A stretch of DNA of 64,000 bases from Neobacillus notoginsengisoli (GCF_003515685.1 NZ_QWEG01000007.1:212952-276951); one strand, 5' to 3'. Numbered from the stretch's first letter, positions 33,971-44,045 are shown. Numbers and translations: made by a program. The notes: generated by a model not told the origin, from the letters alone.

Positions 33971-35938
33971 CTAATTCCCTCCTTCAAAATATTCATCGAT
34001 GGCCTGTCTGAGCCTTTGCTCTGCTTCTTCTGTCTCTATATCGGCCATCTGGGTTGCGGCATTGGTTAAATGTCCTCCCCCCCCGAGACTTTCCATTATG
34101 ACTTGGACGTTGATATCTCCAAGCGACCTGGCACTGATGCCTATCAGGCCGTCGTCCCGCTTCGACAGAACAAAAGAGGCCTGGATGCTATCCATTGCCA
34201 AAAGAGTGTCGGCTGCCTGTGCCAGCATAACCTGGTCATATACTTGGTCATCTGTCCCTTTTGCAATCGCGACTCCATCTTTGTAAAAATAAACGGATTC
34301 TATCAATTTTGACCGTTTAATATACGTATCAACGTCTTCTTTTAGCAGCTTTTGCACAAGGATGGTGTCAGCTCCCAAGGTCCTGAGATAGGAGGCCGCA
34401 TCAAAAGTGCGCGCACCAGTCCTCAGTGTGAAGCTCTTTGTATCAACCGTTATCCCTGCCAGTAAGGCTGTTGCTTCAACCATACTGAATTTCCCATGGT
34501 TTGGCTGGTATTCCAGAAGTTCGGTAATTAGTTCTGCTGTCGAAGATGCATATGGCTCCATATAGACAAGTAAAGGATGACTGATAAAATCCTCCCCGCG
34601 CCGGTGATGGTCAATAACGACAACATCACTGATACGGGCTAGAACCCTTTCATCAATGACAAGTGATGGTTTATGGGTATCGACGATGACCAGTAGTGTA
34701 TCCGGTGTAGCTAGCTCCAGCGCCTGTTCAGGCGTTATGAACCGCTCAAACAAATCCGGATGCTGTTTGACTACTTCCATAAGCCTTTGGATGCTTGTAT
34801 CTATTTCATCAGAATTTAAGACAATATACCCTTCACGCTTATTCATTTGGGCAACCTTGCTTATCCCCATAGCTGAACCGATGGAGTCCATATCAGGGTA
34901 TTTATGCCCCATAACGATGACTTTATCACTTTCTGCTATCAGCTCTCTTAACGCATGGGCAATCACACGCGCTCTGACTCTTGTGCGCTTTTCAATAGGA
35001 TTTGTTTTGCCCCCGAAAAATTTAACCTTTCCATTCGACTGCTTAATGGCAACCTGGTCTCCCCCTCTGCCTAACGCAAGGTCCAGGCTTGATTGGGCAA
35101 GAGTCCCCAATTCTGGGAGGGAAGAAACTCCAGTGCCAACCCCTACTGAGAGAGTCAAGGAAAGATTATGTTTTATCGTCATCTCCCTTACCTCATCCAG
35201 AATGGTGAAATTGGCTTTTTCCAGCTTTTGCAGGATGCTTTCGTTGAAAACGGCAATAAATCGCTCTGAAGTAATTCGTTTTAGGAATATACCATTGTCG
35301 TTCGCCCATTTATTCAACAAGGAAGTCACAAGACTATTAATGCTGCTGCGCATCTGATCATCGAGTCCCTGCGTCAGTTCCTCGTAATTATCAAGAAAAA
35401 TAATAGCAATAACGGTTCTTTCATCCCGATACATTTTTTCAATTTCTGTCTGCTCGGTGACATCGAAAAAGTAAAGCAGCTTTTCGTCCATTTTATGGAC
35501 AACCCGGAACTTTCTATTATGCAATGTAATTAATTCCGTTTCAACTTCCTGCCTAATAAGCGGAATAAGCGCTTCTGCAACATCGTAAAGAGATCTTCCG
35601 GTTAAAGTATCTTCATCAAAACAGGAAGCAAGGTAGGGATTTGTCCATTGGATGCAATAATCATCATTGATTAGCATGATTCCAATCGGCATTTCCATCA
35701 GGGCTTCCTCTCCAACCTTTTTTACCCGGTAAGAAAGAGTGGAGATATACTCCTCCAATTCCACGCGCTGGCCCTTTTCCACTTTTATTAAATAATAAAG
35801 GGTGATACCCGCCAAAATTAAGCCCGCTATGCTGACAGCAGGATTGTATTTTGTAAGGATGCCTAAAAGCACCGTTGTTAGGCAAAGTAATCCATAAAAG
35901 GGATAACGTATCGACCGCTTTTCCAAAAATGACGGCAT
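33971..35938 (-). CDS. gdpP: Cyclic-di-AMP phosphodiesterase GdpP
   Basis: Membrane-bound enzyme that hydrolyses c-di-AMP to pApA. 655 residues: two N-terminal membrane helices (about 12-50), a degenerate haem-binding PAS (about 80-150), a degenerate GGDEF (about 170-300) and the DHH-DHHA1 catalytic part (about 340-650). Metal-binding motifs visible: [26 protein letters not shown] and a C-terminal [10 protein letters not shown]. It sets c-di-AMP levels and so wall and potassium homeostasis. Upstream of rplI; the yybS gene that often precedes it is absent. Confidence 0.97.
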   Translation of the reverse strand: MPSFLEKRSIRYPFYGLLCLTTVLLGILTKYNPAVSIAGLILAGITLYYLIKVEKGQRVELEEYISTLSYRVKKVGEEALMEMPIGIMLINDDYCIQWTNPYLASCFDEDTLTGRSLYDVAEALIPLIRQEVETELITLHNRKFRVVHKMDEKLLYFFDVTEQTEIEKMYRDERTVIAIIFLDNYEELTQGLDDQMRSSINSLVTSLLNKWANDNGIFLKRITSERFIAVFNESILQKLEKANFTILDEVREMTIKHNLSLTLSVGVGTGVSSLPELGTLAQSSLDLALGRGGDQVAIKQSNGKVKFFGGKTNPIEKRTRVRARVIAHALRELIAESDKVIVMGHKYPDMDSIGSAMGISKVAQMNKREGYIVLNSDEIDTSIQRLMEVVKQHPDLFERFITPEQALELATPDTLLVIVDTHKPSLVIDERVLARISDVVVIDHHRRGEDFISHPLLVYMEPYASSTAELITELLEYQPNHGKFSMVEATALLAGITVDTKSFTLRTGARTFDAASYLRTLGADTILVQKLLKEDVDTYIKRSKLIESVYFYKDGVAIAKGTDDQVYDQVMLAQAADTLLAMDSIQASFVLSKRDDGLIGISARSLGDINVQVIMESLGGGGHLTNAATQMADIETEEAEQRLRQAIDEYFEGGN

Positions 35939-36139
35939 TCTTTCAGCTCCCTGACAGTATTGTCCCTCTAGTTTCTTTGCTCATGCCAGGATCGCTCAGG
36001 CACAGCTCTGTTCATTCGCAAACAGGACAGCAATTTATCCCACTCTTAACGGAAAGTCAAGACCCCCACCTCAAGATTCAGAGGAAACGAATAAGATAGG
36101 AGGGCGGTCAACTGACCGTAAAGGTCCGATTAGTGAATT

Positions 36140-36305
36140 ACAGTGAAACTTGCCGCTGTGCTCTTCAGCGGCTTAGTCGCGCAAAGCCCGATTGATTTTT
36201 CTAAGGGCTGAAGCCCTAAGAAAAATCTTATCTCACCAATCGGGCTCAGCGCGGCTAACCATCGGTGGGGGATGATCCCCCCACTGATGGAAGATTCACA
36301 TTATC
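36140..36305. repeat. Compound palindromic element (three consecutive hairpins)
   Basis: Three adjacent inverted repeats: GCCGCTG...CAGCGGC (about 36152-36172); a long nearly perfect palindrome GCCCGATTG...TTTTTCTAAGGGCT / AGCCCTAAGAAAAA...CAATCGGGC (about 36187-36246), itself flanked by GCGC/GCGC arms; and CCATCGGTGGGGG / CCCCCCACTGATGG (about 36260-36291). This looks like a non-autonomous mobile element or a folded RNA rather than a simple terminator. Confidence 0.7.
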
Positions 36306-36524
36306 ACTATTAATTATACCCAATATCCCGGTCAAGAAAAGGGATTTGACTGAATCGCCCGCTCGTTCTATTTAAAGAACGAAGCCTTTGTTCTTTTTTA
36401 TTCAAACATGTGAAAAGGTCCCCTTTTTGAAGGGAATAGACATATGTACTTTTCCTCGTTAATGCCCTAAAATCCTATTAAAAGATTAAACCTTCTTCAG
36501 GCAGCAAAAAAATGATAAAAAAAC

Positions 36525-36548
36525 AGCAAGGAGTAGGTCCCTGCTGCT
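36525..36548 (-). terminator. Hairpin after rpsR
   Basis: Minus-strand AGCAGCAGGGACC / GTCCCTGCTGCT-like stem (AGCAG...CTGCT) followed by TTTTTTTATC. Ends the rpsF-ssb-rpsR transcript. Confidence 0.6.
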
Positions 36549-36566
36549 AAAAATAGTTTTGTAAAA

Positions 36567-36821
<255 letters not shown>

Positions 36822-36855
36822 TCAATTCGTTTTTATATCACGTTTCACTCATTGA

Positions 36856-37362
36856 CTAAAATGGCAGGTCATCGTCTGAAATATCAATCTGTCCGCTGCC
36901 AGCGAACGGATCATCATCCACACGTGTGTAGCCCTGCTGTTTTGCTGGTGCAGGTCGTTGATTCTGATTGCTGCCCCCAAAAGGATTTCCCTGTTCTCTT
37001 GGAGCACCGCCATAATTATCGTTGCTGTCGCTTCTCCCCGCAGAACTCCTTGGTTCAAGAAATTGAACACTATCTGCTACAACTTCAGTAAAAAACATTC
37101 TTTTACCATCTTGTTCATAAGTACGTGTTTGAATACGGCCATCTACACCTGCCAGACTGCCTTTCTTAAGGTAGTTGGCAACATTTTCAGCCGCTTTTCG
37201 CCAAACAACACAATTGATGAAGTCTGCTTCTCTTTCTCCCTGTTGGTTAGAAAAATTCCGATTGACAGCAAGAGTAAAAGTGGCAACCGGAAGCCCGTTA
37301 GGCGTATATCGAAGCTCGGGATCCTTTGTTAAACGGCCAACCAGAACGACACGATTCATCAT
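36856..37362 (-). CDS. ssb: Single-stranded DNA-binding protein
   Basis: SsbA-type protein, 168 residues from the ATG at 37362. OB-fold (about 1-110, [20 protein letters not shown]) followed by a Gly/Asn/Gln-rich linker and the acidic tip DISDDDLPF that recruits replication and repair proteins. Start set by AAGGAG 9 bases upstream; the TTG three codons earlier is excluded by this site. A second ATG follows directly. Confidence 0.97.
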   Translation of the reverse strand: MMNRVVLVGRLTKDPELRYTPNGLPVATFTLAVNRNFSNQQGEREADFINCVVWRKAAENVANYLKKGSLAGVDGRIQTRTYEQDGKRMFFTEVVADSVQFLEPRSSAGRSDSNDNYGGAPREQGNPFGGSNQNQRPAPAKQQGYTRVDDDPFAGSGQIDISDDDLPF

Positions 37363-37391
37363 CAGAATCAACTCCTTTTCCGAAACAGGAA

Positions 37392-37407
37392 TGTTTCACG
37401 TGGAACA
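37392..37407. promoter_or_regulatory. parS-like site between rpsF and ssb
   Basis: TGTTTCACGTGGAACA; 15 of 16 match the ParB (Spo0J) parS consensus. Lies in the intergenic gap. Confidence 0.8.
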
Positions 37408-37435
37408 TTCCTACGGGTCCATTTATCTTCTAGGA

Positions 37436-37723
37436 TTATTCTTCTTCTTTAATTACAATGTGGCGAATGATATCTTCGCTGATCTTAGCAAGACGGGAGA
37501 ATTCTTCTACCGCTGCAGGTTCAGCATTCACCTTTAGGATTTGGTAGTATCCATCGCGCAAATCATTGATTTCATATGCAAGACGGCGTTTACCCCAGTC
37601 CTTTGTTTCAGCTACTTCCGCGCCATTGTCAGCCAGAATGGTGTTAAAGCGCTCAATAAGAGCTTTCTTGGCCTCATCTTCAATGTTTGGGCGGATGATG
37701 TACATAATTTCGTACTTTCTCAT
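37436..37723 (-). CDS. rpsF: 30S ribosomal protein S6
   Basis: 95 residues with the S6 fold ([13 protein letters not shown], then [16 protein letters not shown]). Start fixed at 37723 by a strong AGGAGGTGA 5 bases upstream; the longer open frame upstream is leader. First gene of the rpsF-ssb-rpsR operon. In relatives S6:S18 bind a leader motif; the short hairpin GCCCATTCGGGC followed by CGCTTA just upstream of the ribosome site could be that element. Confidence 0.97.
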   Translation of the reverse strand: MRKYEIMYIIRPNIEDEAKKALIERFNTILADNGAEVAETKDWGKRRLAYEINDLRDGYYQILKVNAEPAAVEEFSRLAKISEDIIRHIVIKEEE

Positions 37724-37795
37724 CACTGTCACCTCCTTTTGGTCTAAGCGGCCCGAATGGGCAAGGAGCAATTTAATAATTACTCGCAAGGTAAA

Positions 37796-37824
37796 AGTAT
37801 ACCATAGTTTTGCCATCTGTGCAA
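37796..37824 (-). promoter_or_regulatory. SigA promoter of rpsF-ssb-rpsR
   Basis: TTGCAC, 17-base spacer, TATACT on the minus strand, about 70-100 bases upstream of rpsF. Confidence 0.7.
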
Positions 37825-37854
37825 CTGTTGTTCGAGTCCTTGCTCCCGACTGAA

Positions 37855-37886
37855 AAAGCGTTCATCCTTTATGATGGATGAACGCC
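37855..37886. terminator. ychF terminator
   Basis: Perfect stem GGCGTTCATCC / GGATGAACGC followed by TTTTTC on the minus strand, about 25 bases after ychF. Confidence 0.85.
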
Positions 37887-37909
37887 TAAACGGCCTCAAT
37901 TATACAAGA

Positions 37910-39010
37910 CTACACATTAAAGCGGAAGTGGATGACGTCTCCATCTTTCACTTCATATTCTTTACCCTCAAGCCTGACTTTTCCTGCCTCTTTTGCGGCT
38001 GTCATTGAACCATTGGCAAGCAAATCGTCATAATGGACCGTTTCAGCACGGATAAACCCTCTTTCAAAATCGGAATGGATGATTCCCGCACATTGCGGCG
38101 CCTTCATTCCTTTTCTGAACGTCCATGCGCGTACTTCCTGAACGCCCGCAGTAAAATAAGTGGCAAGCCCTAGAAGGCTGTAAGCTTTCCGGATCAATTG
38201 ATCAAGACCGGATTCCTGAATCCCGAGCTCCGATAGGAACATTTCCTTTTCTTCTCCATCGAGCTCTGCAATCTCAGATTCAATTTTTGCACAAATAACA
38301 ATCACTTCGGCATTTTCTTTCGAAGCATAGTCACGGACAAGCTGAACATATTCATTGGAGGAAGGATCTGCAACATCATCCTCACCGACATTCGCTACAT
38401 AAAGGACTGGCTTTATTGTCAAAAGATGAAGCTGCCTGGCAATTTTGATTTGCTCTTCAGTAAAGTCAACAGATCTTGCCGGCTTTTCAGCTTCAAATGC
38501 ATCTCGAAGCATGGCAAGTACTTCAAATTCCGCAGCAGCATCCTTGTCTTTTTGCTTTGCAAGCTTCTCAACGCGGCTAATCCTCTTTTCAACTGACTCC
38601 ATATCAGCAAGAATCAGTTCGAGGTTGATTGTTTCGATATCGGAAATCGGGTCTACTTTTCCCGCGACATGTGTAATGTTGTCATCAGCAAAGCATCTAA
38701 CTACCTGGCAGATGGCATCTACTTCGCGAATATGAGATAAGAACTTGTTCCCAAGCCCCTCCCCTTTGCTCGCACCCTTTACAATACCGGCGATATCTGT
38801 AAATTCAAATGTTGTTGGAACGGTTTTCTTCGGTTTTACAAGTTCTGTCAGTTTGTTTAGGCGATGGTCCGGAACCTCTACAATCCCAACGTTCGGATCA
38901 ATCGTACAGAACGGATAGTTGGCTGATTCTGCTCCGGCCTGGGTTATAGCATTAAAAAGTGTAGACTTTCCGACGTTCGGAAGACCCACTATACCTGCTG
39001 TCAATGCCAT
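37910..39010 (-). CDS. ychF: Redox-regulated ATPase YchF (Obg family)
   Basis: 366-residue P-loop protein of the Obg family that prefers ATP. G1 GLPNVGKSTLFNA (about 8-20), G3 DIAG, the G4 position in the modified form typical of YchF (NVGEDD), coiled-coil insertion (about 120-180) and a C-terminal TGS domain (about 280-366). Binds ribosomes; linked to stress response. Start ATG at 39010 with AGAGGAGTG upstream, which matches the family N-terminus MALTAGIVG. Confidence 0.96.
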   Translation of the reverse strand: MALTAGIVGLPNVGKSTLFNAITQAGAESANYPFCTIDPNVGIVEVPDHRLNKLTELVKPKKTVPTTFEFTDIAGIVKGASKGEGLGNKFLSHIREVDAICQVVRCFADDNITHVAGKVDPISDIETINLELILADMESVEKRISRVEKLAKQKDKDAAAEFEVLAMLRDAFEAEKPARSVDFTEEQIKIARQLHLLTIKPVLYVANVGEDDVADPSSNEYVQLVRDYASKENAEVIVICAKIESEIAELDGEEKEMFLSELGIQESGLDQLIRKAYSLLGLATYFTAGVQEVRAWTFRKGMKAPQCAGIIHSDFERGFIRAETVHYDDLLANGSMTAAKEAGKVRLEGKEYEVKDGDVIHFRFNV

Positions 39011-39147
39011 TTCTTCGGTCACTCCTCTGTAGTTAACATAATCTATTCAAAAACGTGCAATTAAGATGTAAAATCAATAAAAGCCCTACACAATTATAGG
39101 CATTGATGCCTAAAAAGACAAGGACGGCTTTACTGGATAACAAATGA

Positions 39148-39170
39148 AAGCTGCCGGAAAACCGGCAGCT
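39148..39170 (-). terminator. Terminator after the oxidoreductase gene
   Basis: Perfect palindrome AGCTGCCGGTTTTCCGGCAGCT followed by TTCATTT on the minus strand. Confidence 0.7.
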
Positions 39171-39178
39171 GAATATGT

Positions 39179-41197
39179 TTATACTTTCTCAATGGCAACA
39201 AGACAATCATATAGCGTGCTGCCGAGGCGATTGTCCGATTCCAAGCTTGAGGTGAGGCTGTTAACAGGACCTCCAAACCGCTTCCAAATGCCTTCGTCAA
39301 TATTGATTGTTCCAGGATGCATTTTTGGCAAAATGGATATCGTTCCTTTTACTTCACCGCGACTGTTCCAAACCCTTGCTTCGTCCCCTTCTGCCAAGCC
39401 ATGACTGTTTGCAATATCAGCGGCGATTTGGATAACGACCCGGGGCTCTTTTTCAAATAAGTGGTAGTGCTGAGAATGGTTTGAACGTAAAGGATGAATC
39501 GTCAGCAGCGTATAAGGGTATGTTTCCGCAAGGCTATTATTGACCCATTTGGACTCAGCAGGCAACGAAAGTTTCAGCCTTCCATCCATTCCTTTCTCAT
39601 CGGCAAGAAGGGATGAAAATTCAAATTTTCCTGAAGGTGTTTTAAATTTCCTGTCAGCCCAAGGAACTTTTATGACGGGAAGCTCAACCGTATGATTTTT
39701 TCTAAGCACATCGAGAGTAATGCCATCTTTATTCATCGGTTCAAGGTACATTTCAAGCCACTCTTCCGAGGTATAAGCAAAATCTTCCCCAAACCCAAGG
39801 CGTTTTGCAAGCTCCGTCCAAATCCATAAATCGGACTTTGCCTCCCCAGGAGGATCCATCAGCTTAGGGGCATAATTGGCATAATGGTGGTACATAGAAC
39901 CATAATAAATATCTTCCTCCTCAAAAACGGCTGCTGAAGGAAGGACATACTCTGCTAAAAGCGCGGTATCGGTCATAAAATGGTCAATGACGACCAATGT
40001 ATCCACCTTAGAAAATGCTTTTTCCACTACATTGGAATCCGGCACCTGAGTAGCAGGGTTGCCGCATGTTACAATGACCATTTTAATTTCCGGGTTTTTC
40101 CCGGAAAGAATCATCTCAGCCTGCTTCATGATTGGAAATTGGCGAGTTTCCTTCCTTCGTTCACTAAGAGAAAGCCGACCTGCCTGGAAACTGCGGCCGA
40201 CTTGCAGGTTTGCATAATTGGCTCCGCCGCCAGGTATACCTATATTTCCACTCACTGCAACTAATGCATCCAAAAAGCGAATGGTATTACCCCCGTTGCG
40301 GTATCTTTGCATGCCAAGACCCATATAAGTAGAGACAGGCCGGTCGGCATAGATGGCAGACAGCATGGTAATTGTTTCTCTAGGAACTTCGGTCATTTCA
40401 CTGATTTCATCGAGAGTGATTGTTTCCAAAAGGTGGACAACGTCCTCAAAACCAACAGTATACTCTTGAATAAAAGTTCGGTCTTCAAGGCCCATTCGGA
40501 GCATTTCTTTTATTATTCCAGCGGCCAAAAGCCCATCCATACCGGGTTTTATCGATATATGTTCATCTGCGAGCTTTGCAGTGGCATTAAAAATTGGATC
40601 AATGACATAAATTTTGATACCCTTTTTCTTCGCATCAAGCAAGTCTTGGTAAAAGTGCAGATTTGTTCTCGCTGCGTTCCTGCCCCAGACGACAATATGC
40701 CTGCTGTTAAGCAAGTCTCCCGGCGCATGGCTGAGCACATCACCAAAGTCCCAGAGCTGTGCTTCAATGCCTGCTCCCCAACACAGTGAGCCTACAAGCT
40801 CCGTCACGCCGCCATACGCGTTAAAAAACCGCTGGTCCAGGTTCGTCAATACGCCGCTATTGGCATAGTCATGGCTGTGCAGAACAGCGGTAGATCCGTA
40901 CTCTTTTCTAATCTCATCCATTTTTCTGGCTATTTCATCAAGTGCCTGATCCCATGATATCCGGATAAATTCCCCATTTATTTTCTTTAATGGGGTAAGG
41001 AGCCGGTCTTCAGCTTCAATTCTTTTTACTAATGAACGGCCGCGCCCACAAATTTTCCCTTTCGTGATTGGATGGGCGGGATCGCCATCTATTTGAACGA
41101 CCTTATTATTCTCCATTGTTACCTGAAATCCGCAGCTGTCCCAGCAGTTTAAAGGGCAAGCTGATTTAACAATTTTTTGCAACTCCTTCACCCCCAA
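39179..41197 (-). CDS. yyaE: Molybdopterin oxidoreductase (YyaE-like)
   Basis: 672-residue member of the DMSO reductase/formate dehydrogenase superfamily, cytoplasmic (no Tat signal). N-terminal 4Fe-4S site Cys-x3-Cys-x3-Cys with the fourth Cys in GKICGRG (about 14-50); Mo-bisPGD domain including HSHDYANSG, VVWGRN, IDPIFN and VTCGNPATQVPDS; C-terminal molydopterin-dinucleotide binding domain (about 550-660, LLTIHPLRSNHSQH). The natural substrate is unknown. The N-terminal start is uncertain: the frame opens with TTG/GTG codons and the homologue starts near the Lys-Ser-Ala-Cys-Pro segment. Confidence 0.9.
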   Translation of the reverse strand: MGVKELQKIVKSACPLNCWDSCGFQVTMENNKVVQIDGDPAHPITKGKICGRGRSLVKRIEAEDRLLTPLKKINGEFIRISWDQALDEIARKMDEIRKEYGSTAVLHSHDYANSGVLTNLDQRFFNAYGGVTELVGSLCWGAGIEAQLWDFGDVLSHAPGDLLNSRHIVVWGRNAARTNLHFYQDLLDAKKKGIKIYVIDPIFNATAKLADEHISIKPGMDGLLAAGIIKEMLRMGLEDRTFIQEYTVGFEDVVHLLETITLDEISEMTEVPRETITMLSAIYADRPVSTYMGLGMQRYRNGGNTIRFLDALVAVSGNIGIPGGGANYANLQVGRSFQAGRLSLSERRKETRQFPIMKQAEMILSGKNPEIKMVIVTCGNPATQVPDSNVVEKAFSKVDTLVVIDHFMTDTALLAEYVLPSAAVFEEEDIYYGSMYHHYANYAPKLMDPPGEAKSDLWIWTELAKRLGFGEDFAYTSEEWLEMYLEPMNKDGITLDVLRKNHTVELPVIKVPWADRKFKTPSGKFEFSSLLADEKGMDGRLKLSLPAESKWVNNSLAETYPYTLLTIHPLRSNHSQHYHLFEKEPRVVIQIAADIANSHGLAEGDEARVWNSRGEVKGTISILPKMHPGTINIDEGIWKRFGGPVNSLTSSLESDNRLGSTLYDCLVAIEKV

Positions 41198-41242
41198 AGC
41201 CTATATTCTCTATAACTATTAGATTAATCTATTTTGACAAAA

Positions 41243-41275
41243 AAAAGAAGCATGGGATTATGCTTCATGCTTCAC
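41243..41275 (-). terminator. Terminator overlapping the DUF951 gene end
   Basis: Minus-strand stem GAAGCATG / CATGCTTC followed by eight T; the 5' arm is formed by the last codons of the DUF951 gene. Confidence 0.75.
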
Positions 41276-41455
41276 TAGGATCTTTTTCATCTTTTTGGTG
41301 AATTCCCTGCGAGGGATGAGGACGCTATGGGAACAGCCTTCACATTTGATTCTAATATCCATCCCTAAACGAATGATTTTCCATCGATTCACACCGCATG
41401 GGTGAGGTTTTTTCATTTCGACTACATCATTCAATCCGAACTCTGTTTGTTCCAT
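41258..41455 (-). CDS. yyzM: DUF951 family protein (YyzM-like)
   Basis: 65 residues with the DUF951 pattern: VVEMKKPHPCG, then WKIIRLGMDIRIKCEGCSH, giving three Cys (CG...CxxC) that could bind zinc, and a basic C-terminus. Widespread in Firmicutes beside mscS/parB; suspected nucleic-acid binding, function unknown. Its ATG overlaps the stop of the mechanosensitive channel gene by 1 base. Confidence 0.88.
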   Translation of the reverse strand: MEQTEFGLNDVVEMKKPHPCGVNRWKIIRLGMDIRIKCEGCSHSVLIPRREFTKKMKKILVKHEA

Positions 41456-42351
41456 CAGTTTTCCCCCTTGTCATTTACCTTCCCATCTTTATTCTCCCTA
41501 GAGTACATTACAACCCTCGGGAATGGAACATCAATTCCATGTTCGTCCAGCCCCAGCTTGATTTCTTTTCGAAGCATTCTTGCAATGCCATAGTGTGTCA
41601 TCGGTTTTGTTTCCGCAACAACTCTTACCGTAATTTCTGTCGGGCCAAAGTTTTGGATCCCTACAAATTCCGGTGGACTGACTATATCCTCATTGTCCAG
41701 GGGAATGTTCTCAATAATTTCCCGAATGACTTGTTCTGCTTTTTCAATATCTTCTTCATAAGCAATCCCAACATCCACTACAGCCATGCTGTTATTCAGT
41801 GAATAATTGGTTACCTGAGTAATGCTTCCGTTAGGCAAAATATGAACTTCACCCGTCCATGTTTTAATCTTTGTTGTCCTTAATCCAATTGAATCGACCG
41901 TTCCTTCGAACTGATCGATTTTTATATGATCACCTACAGAAAACTGATCCTCAAAAATAATAAAAAAGCCGGAAATAACATCTTTTACGAGGTTTTGCGC
42001 TCCAAAACCGACTGCCAGCCCGACAATCCCAGCCCCCGCCAGCATTGCTTTTACATCAATTGTCAGCTCAGTAAGGATCATCATTAAGGCAATAAAATAA
42101 ATCACATAGGATAGAATGTTATCTAGGAGTTTAACAAGTGTTGCTTCCCGTCGTTCCTTCACACGAAGCGGCATTTTCATTCTGATTTCAAATGTTTTAT
42201 GTATAGCTGCCTTCCCTATTTTAATCAAAATCCCTGTTAGGATGAGAATTAAGATAATCTTGATGGCACCCTCACCAATTGCTGCCCATTTATCTTCATC
42301 CATTAACCTGCTATGTATCTTGTTCATAACTCTGTTATATGAATCCACCAT
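41455..42351 (-). CDS. MscS-family mechanosensitive channel
   Basis: About 298 residues. Three membrane helices (about 20-45, 75-95, 100-125); the pore-lining third helix reads AMLAGAGIVGLAVGFGAQNLVKDVISGF, the MscS hallmark (Gly/Ala repeats). A cytoplasmic beta domain follows (VGDHIKIDQFEGTVDSIGLRTT) with a C-terminal alpha/beta domain. Opens under membrane tension to release solutes on osmotic down-shift. Start near 42351 (ATG) is uncertain, as the GGCGGTGA site is close to it; an upstream TTG at 42372 is open. Confidence 0.92.
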   Translation of the reverse strand: MVDSYNRVMNKIHSRLMDEDKWAAIGEGAIKIILILILTGILIKIGKAAIHKTFEIRMKMPLRVKERREATLVKLLDNILSYVIYFIALMMILTELTIDVKAMLAGAGIVGLAVGFGAQNLVKDVISGFFIIFEDQFSVGDHIKIDQFEGTVDSIGLRTTKIKTWTGEVHILPNGSITQVTNYSLNNSMAVVDVGIAYEEDIEKAEQVIREIIENIPLDNEDIVSPPEFVGIQNFGPTEITVRVVAETKPMTHYGIARMLRKEIKLGLDEHGIDVPFPRVVMYSRENKDGKVNDKGEN

Positions 42352-42655
42352 TTCACCGCCATTTATACTCAATCAACCTTATTCTATTGAGAACCATGAA
42401 TTTTTTCAACTTTCCAGATAGTTTTCTAGTTCTTTCCTCCTGTTAGCATGCGATTCATCCTTCTTTCTACCCTGTTTAGCAAAAACCTATTACAGGTATG
42501 TATAGATAACGAAATATATTCGTATAATGATACTATTCCTCAATTCTGCACGGTTCCCACCTATCGCTTTCAAACCAGATTTCCATGATAAATTAATCAA
42601 AAAATCAGCGTCAAATTTAATTGGGCTTTACGCTTTCCATGAAGGAGTGGGCTTT

Positions 42656-43288
42656 ATGAATAGTAAATCACGCATATTTGATACGTTGCAAAATAGCCGT
42701 ATTCATCATGAGGATCCTAAGGCAGATGCAAAGCTTGCGGCTGGACTTGTATTAAATCTGCCCCTATCAGCCAGCCGGCCGATCGTTGTCGTCTGCATTG
42801 GAACTGATCGGTCGACAGGAGATTCCTTAGGCCCTCTCGTTGGTACATTTTTGGAAGAAATGAGATCCCCATCGTTCCATATATATGGAACATTGGACGA
42901 TCCAATTCATGCCGTCAATTTGGAAGATAAGTTGAAGGAGATTTCAAAAAAGCACTTTCATCCCTTTATCATTGCAATTGATGCTTGTTTAGGTCGTTTC
43001 AAAAGTGTCGGGATTATCCAGGTGTGTGATGGCCCTGTGAAGCCTGGCGCAGGAGTAAATAAGGAATTGCCGGAAGTTGGCGACATGCATATTACTGGAA
43101 TCGTAAACGTCAGCGGCTTTATGGAGTTTTTTGTTCTTCAAAATACAAGATTGAGCCTGGTTGTGAAAATGGCAAAAATGATTGCCAATGGCATTCATCT
43201 TGCCTCCAAGTATCAATCAAGCCAGATTGGCTGGTCAGAACTACGCTGGAATCGAGAACAGGAAACAGTAAATGAACAGACCAATTAA
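42656..43288 (+). CDS. yyaC: Spore protein YyaC (germination-protease-like fold)
   Basis: 210 residues. The family, made during sporulation in the forespore in B. subtilis, has a phosphorylase/hydrolase-like fold related to the germination protease; motifs IVVVCIGTDRSTGDSLGPLVG, LEDKLKEI and IAIDACLG are visible. Start ATG with AAGGAG 9 bases upstream; the longer open frame upstream is not coding. It is the only plus-strand gene left of oriC in this window and so is transcribed against the local fork. Confidence 0.92.
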   Translation: MNSKSRIFDTLQNSRIHHEDPKADAKLAAGLVLNLPLSASRPIVVVCIGTDRSTGDSLGPLVGTFLEEMRSPSFHIYGTLDDPIHAVNLEDKLKEISKKHFHPFIIAIDACLGRFKSVGIIQVCDGPVKPGAGVNKELPEVGDMHITGIVNVSGFMEFFVLQNTRLSLVVKMAKMIANGIHLASKYQSSQIGWSELRWNREQETVNEQTN

Positions 43289-43326
43289 AAAAACAGGAAA
43301 AGGTCTCTATCTTTTCCTGTTTTTTA
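43288..43326. terminator. Bidirectional terminator between yyaC and DUF554 gene
   Basis: Stem AAACAGGAAAAG / CTTTTCCTGTTT flanked by A- and T-runs; serves two convergent genes. Confidence 0.85.
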
Positions 43327-43331
43327 TCACA

Positions 43332-44045
43332 TCAGGCCATTTGATGATAAAAGTAAATGGCAGCAACCGCAGCAGCCGTAACAAGAATGCCAGGCAGAAG
43401 ATTAGCTACCTTAATTTTTGTCAAACCGGCAAGATTCAAGCCGATTGAAAAGATCATCACTCCGCCTGTCGCTGTCATTTCAACAATAAACTGATCCATC
43501 AATAGTGTTGGGACAATCCTATCTATTTGTGTCGCAAACAAAGCAATAGTTCCTTGATAGAGCATCACTGGGATGGCAGAGAAGATGACCCCTATTCCAA
43601 GAGTAGTTGTCAGAATAATAGCAGTAAAGCCGTCAATGATTGCTTTGGTATAGAGGACATCATGATCGCCCCGTATGCCGCTGTCCAGGGCACCGATAAT
43701 GGCCATCGCCCCAATAACAAATATAAGTGTCGCTGTCACAAACCCCTGTGAAATGCTTCCTTTGCCATTCGAACCAATTTTCCTTTCCAGCCACAATCCA
43801 AGCCTGTTCAATTTATCATCCAGTGCCCACCATTCTCCAAGCACACCGCCCAGGACAAGGCTTACAATGACAATTAGAAAGTTTTCGCTTTTTAGCCCCA
43901 TTTGCAGGCCAAGTACGATGACAGATAAGCCGATTCCATGCATAACGGTCGTTTTCATTCCTTCTGGGATACGGTGCAGCAATTTACCAAGGAATGTACC
44001 AAGAATGATTAACAGGCCGTTTACAATTGTACCCCATAAAAACAT
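43332..44045 (-). CDS. DUF554 membrane protein
   Basis: 237 residues with about seven hydrophobic segments. Family features: GTIVNGLLIILGTFLGKLL at the N-terminus, GLQMGL, and FVIGAMAIIGALDSGIRGD around residue 115. The family is predicted to be a transporter but no substrate is known. Start ATG behind AAAGGA. Usual neighbour of spo0J in Bacillaceae. Confidence 0.88.
   Translation of the reverse strand: MFLWGTIVNGLLIILGTFLGKLLHRIPEGMKTTVMHGIGLSVIVLGLQMGLKSENFLIVIVSLVLGGVLGEWWALDDKLNRLGLWLERKIGSNGKGSISQGFVTATLIFVIGAMAIIGALDSGIRGDHDVLYTKAIIDGFTAIILTTTLGIGVIFSAIPVMLYQGTIALFATQIDRIVPTLLMDQFIVEMTATGGVMIFSIGLNLAGLTKIKVANLLPGILVTAAAVAAIYFYHQMA

Larger units (their letters stand above)
35939..36566. 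other. Gene-free region between rpsR and gdpP with palindromic element
   Basis: About 630 bases where many Bacillaceae have yybS (DUF2232). No open frame of size. It holds a compound hairpin element (36105-36310), a possible gdpP promoter region, and near 36500-36550 a hairpin after rpsR. Confidence 0.55.

Noticed and set aside
36140..36305. Intact IS200/IS605-type insertion sequence
   Set aside because: Hairpins recall such ends, but no transposase frame is present and end sequences cannot be confirmed by eye.
42490..42560. SigF/SigG promoter upstream of yyaC
   Set aside because: A GTATA-like -35 is present but no convincing -10 at the right spacing.
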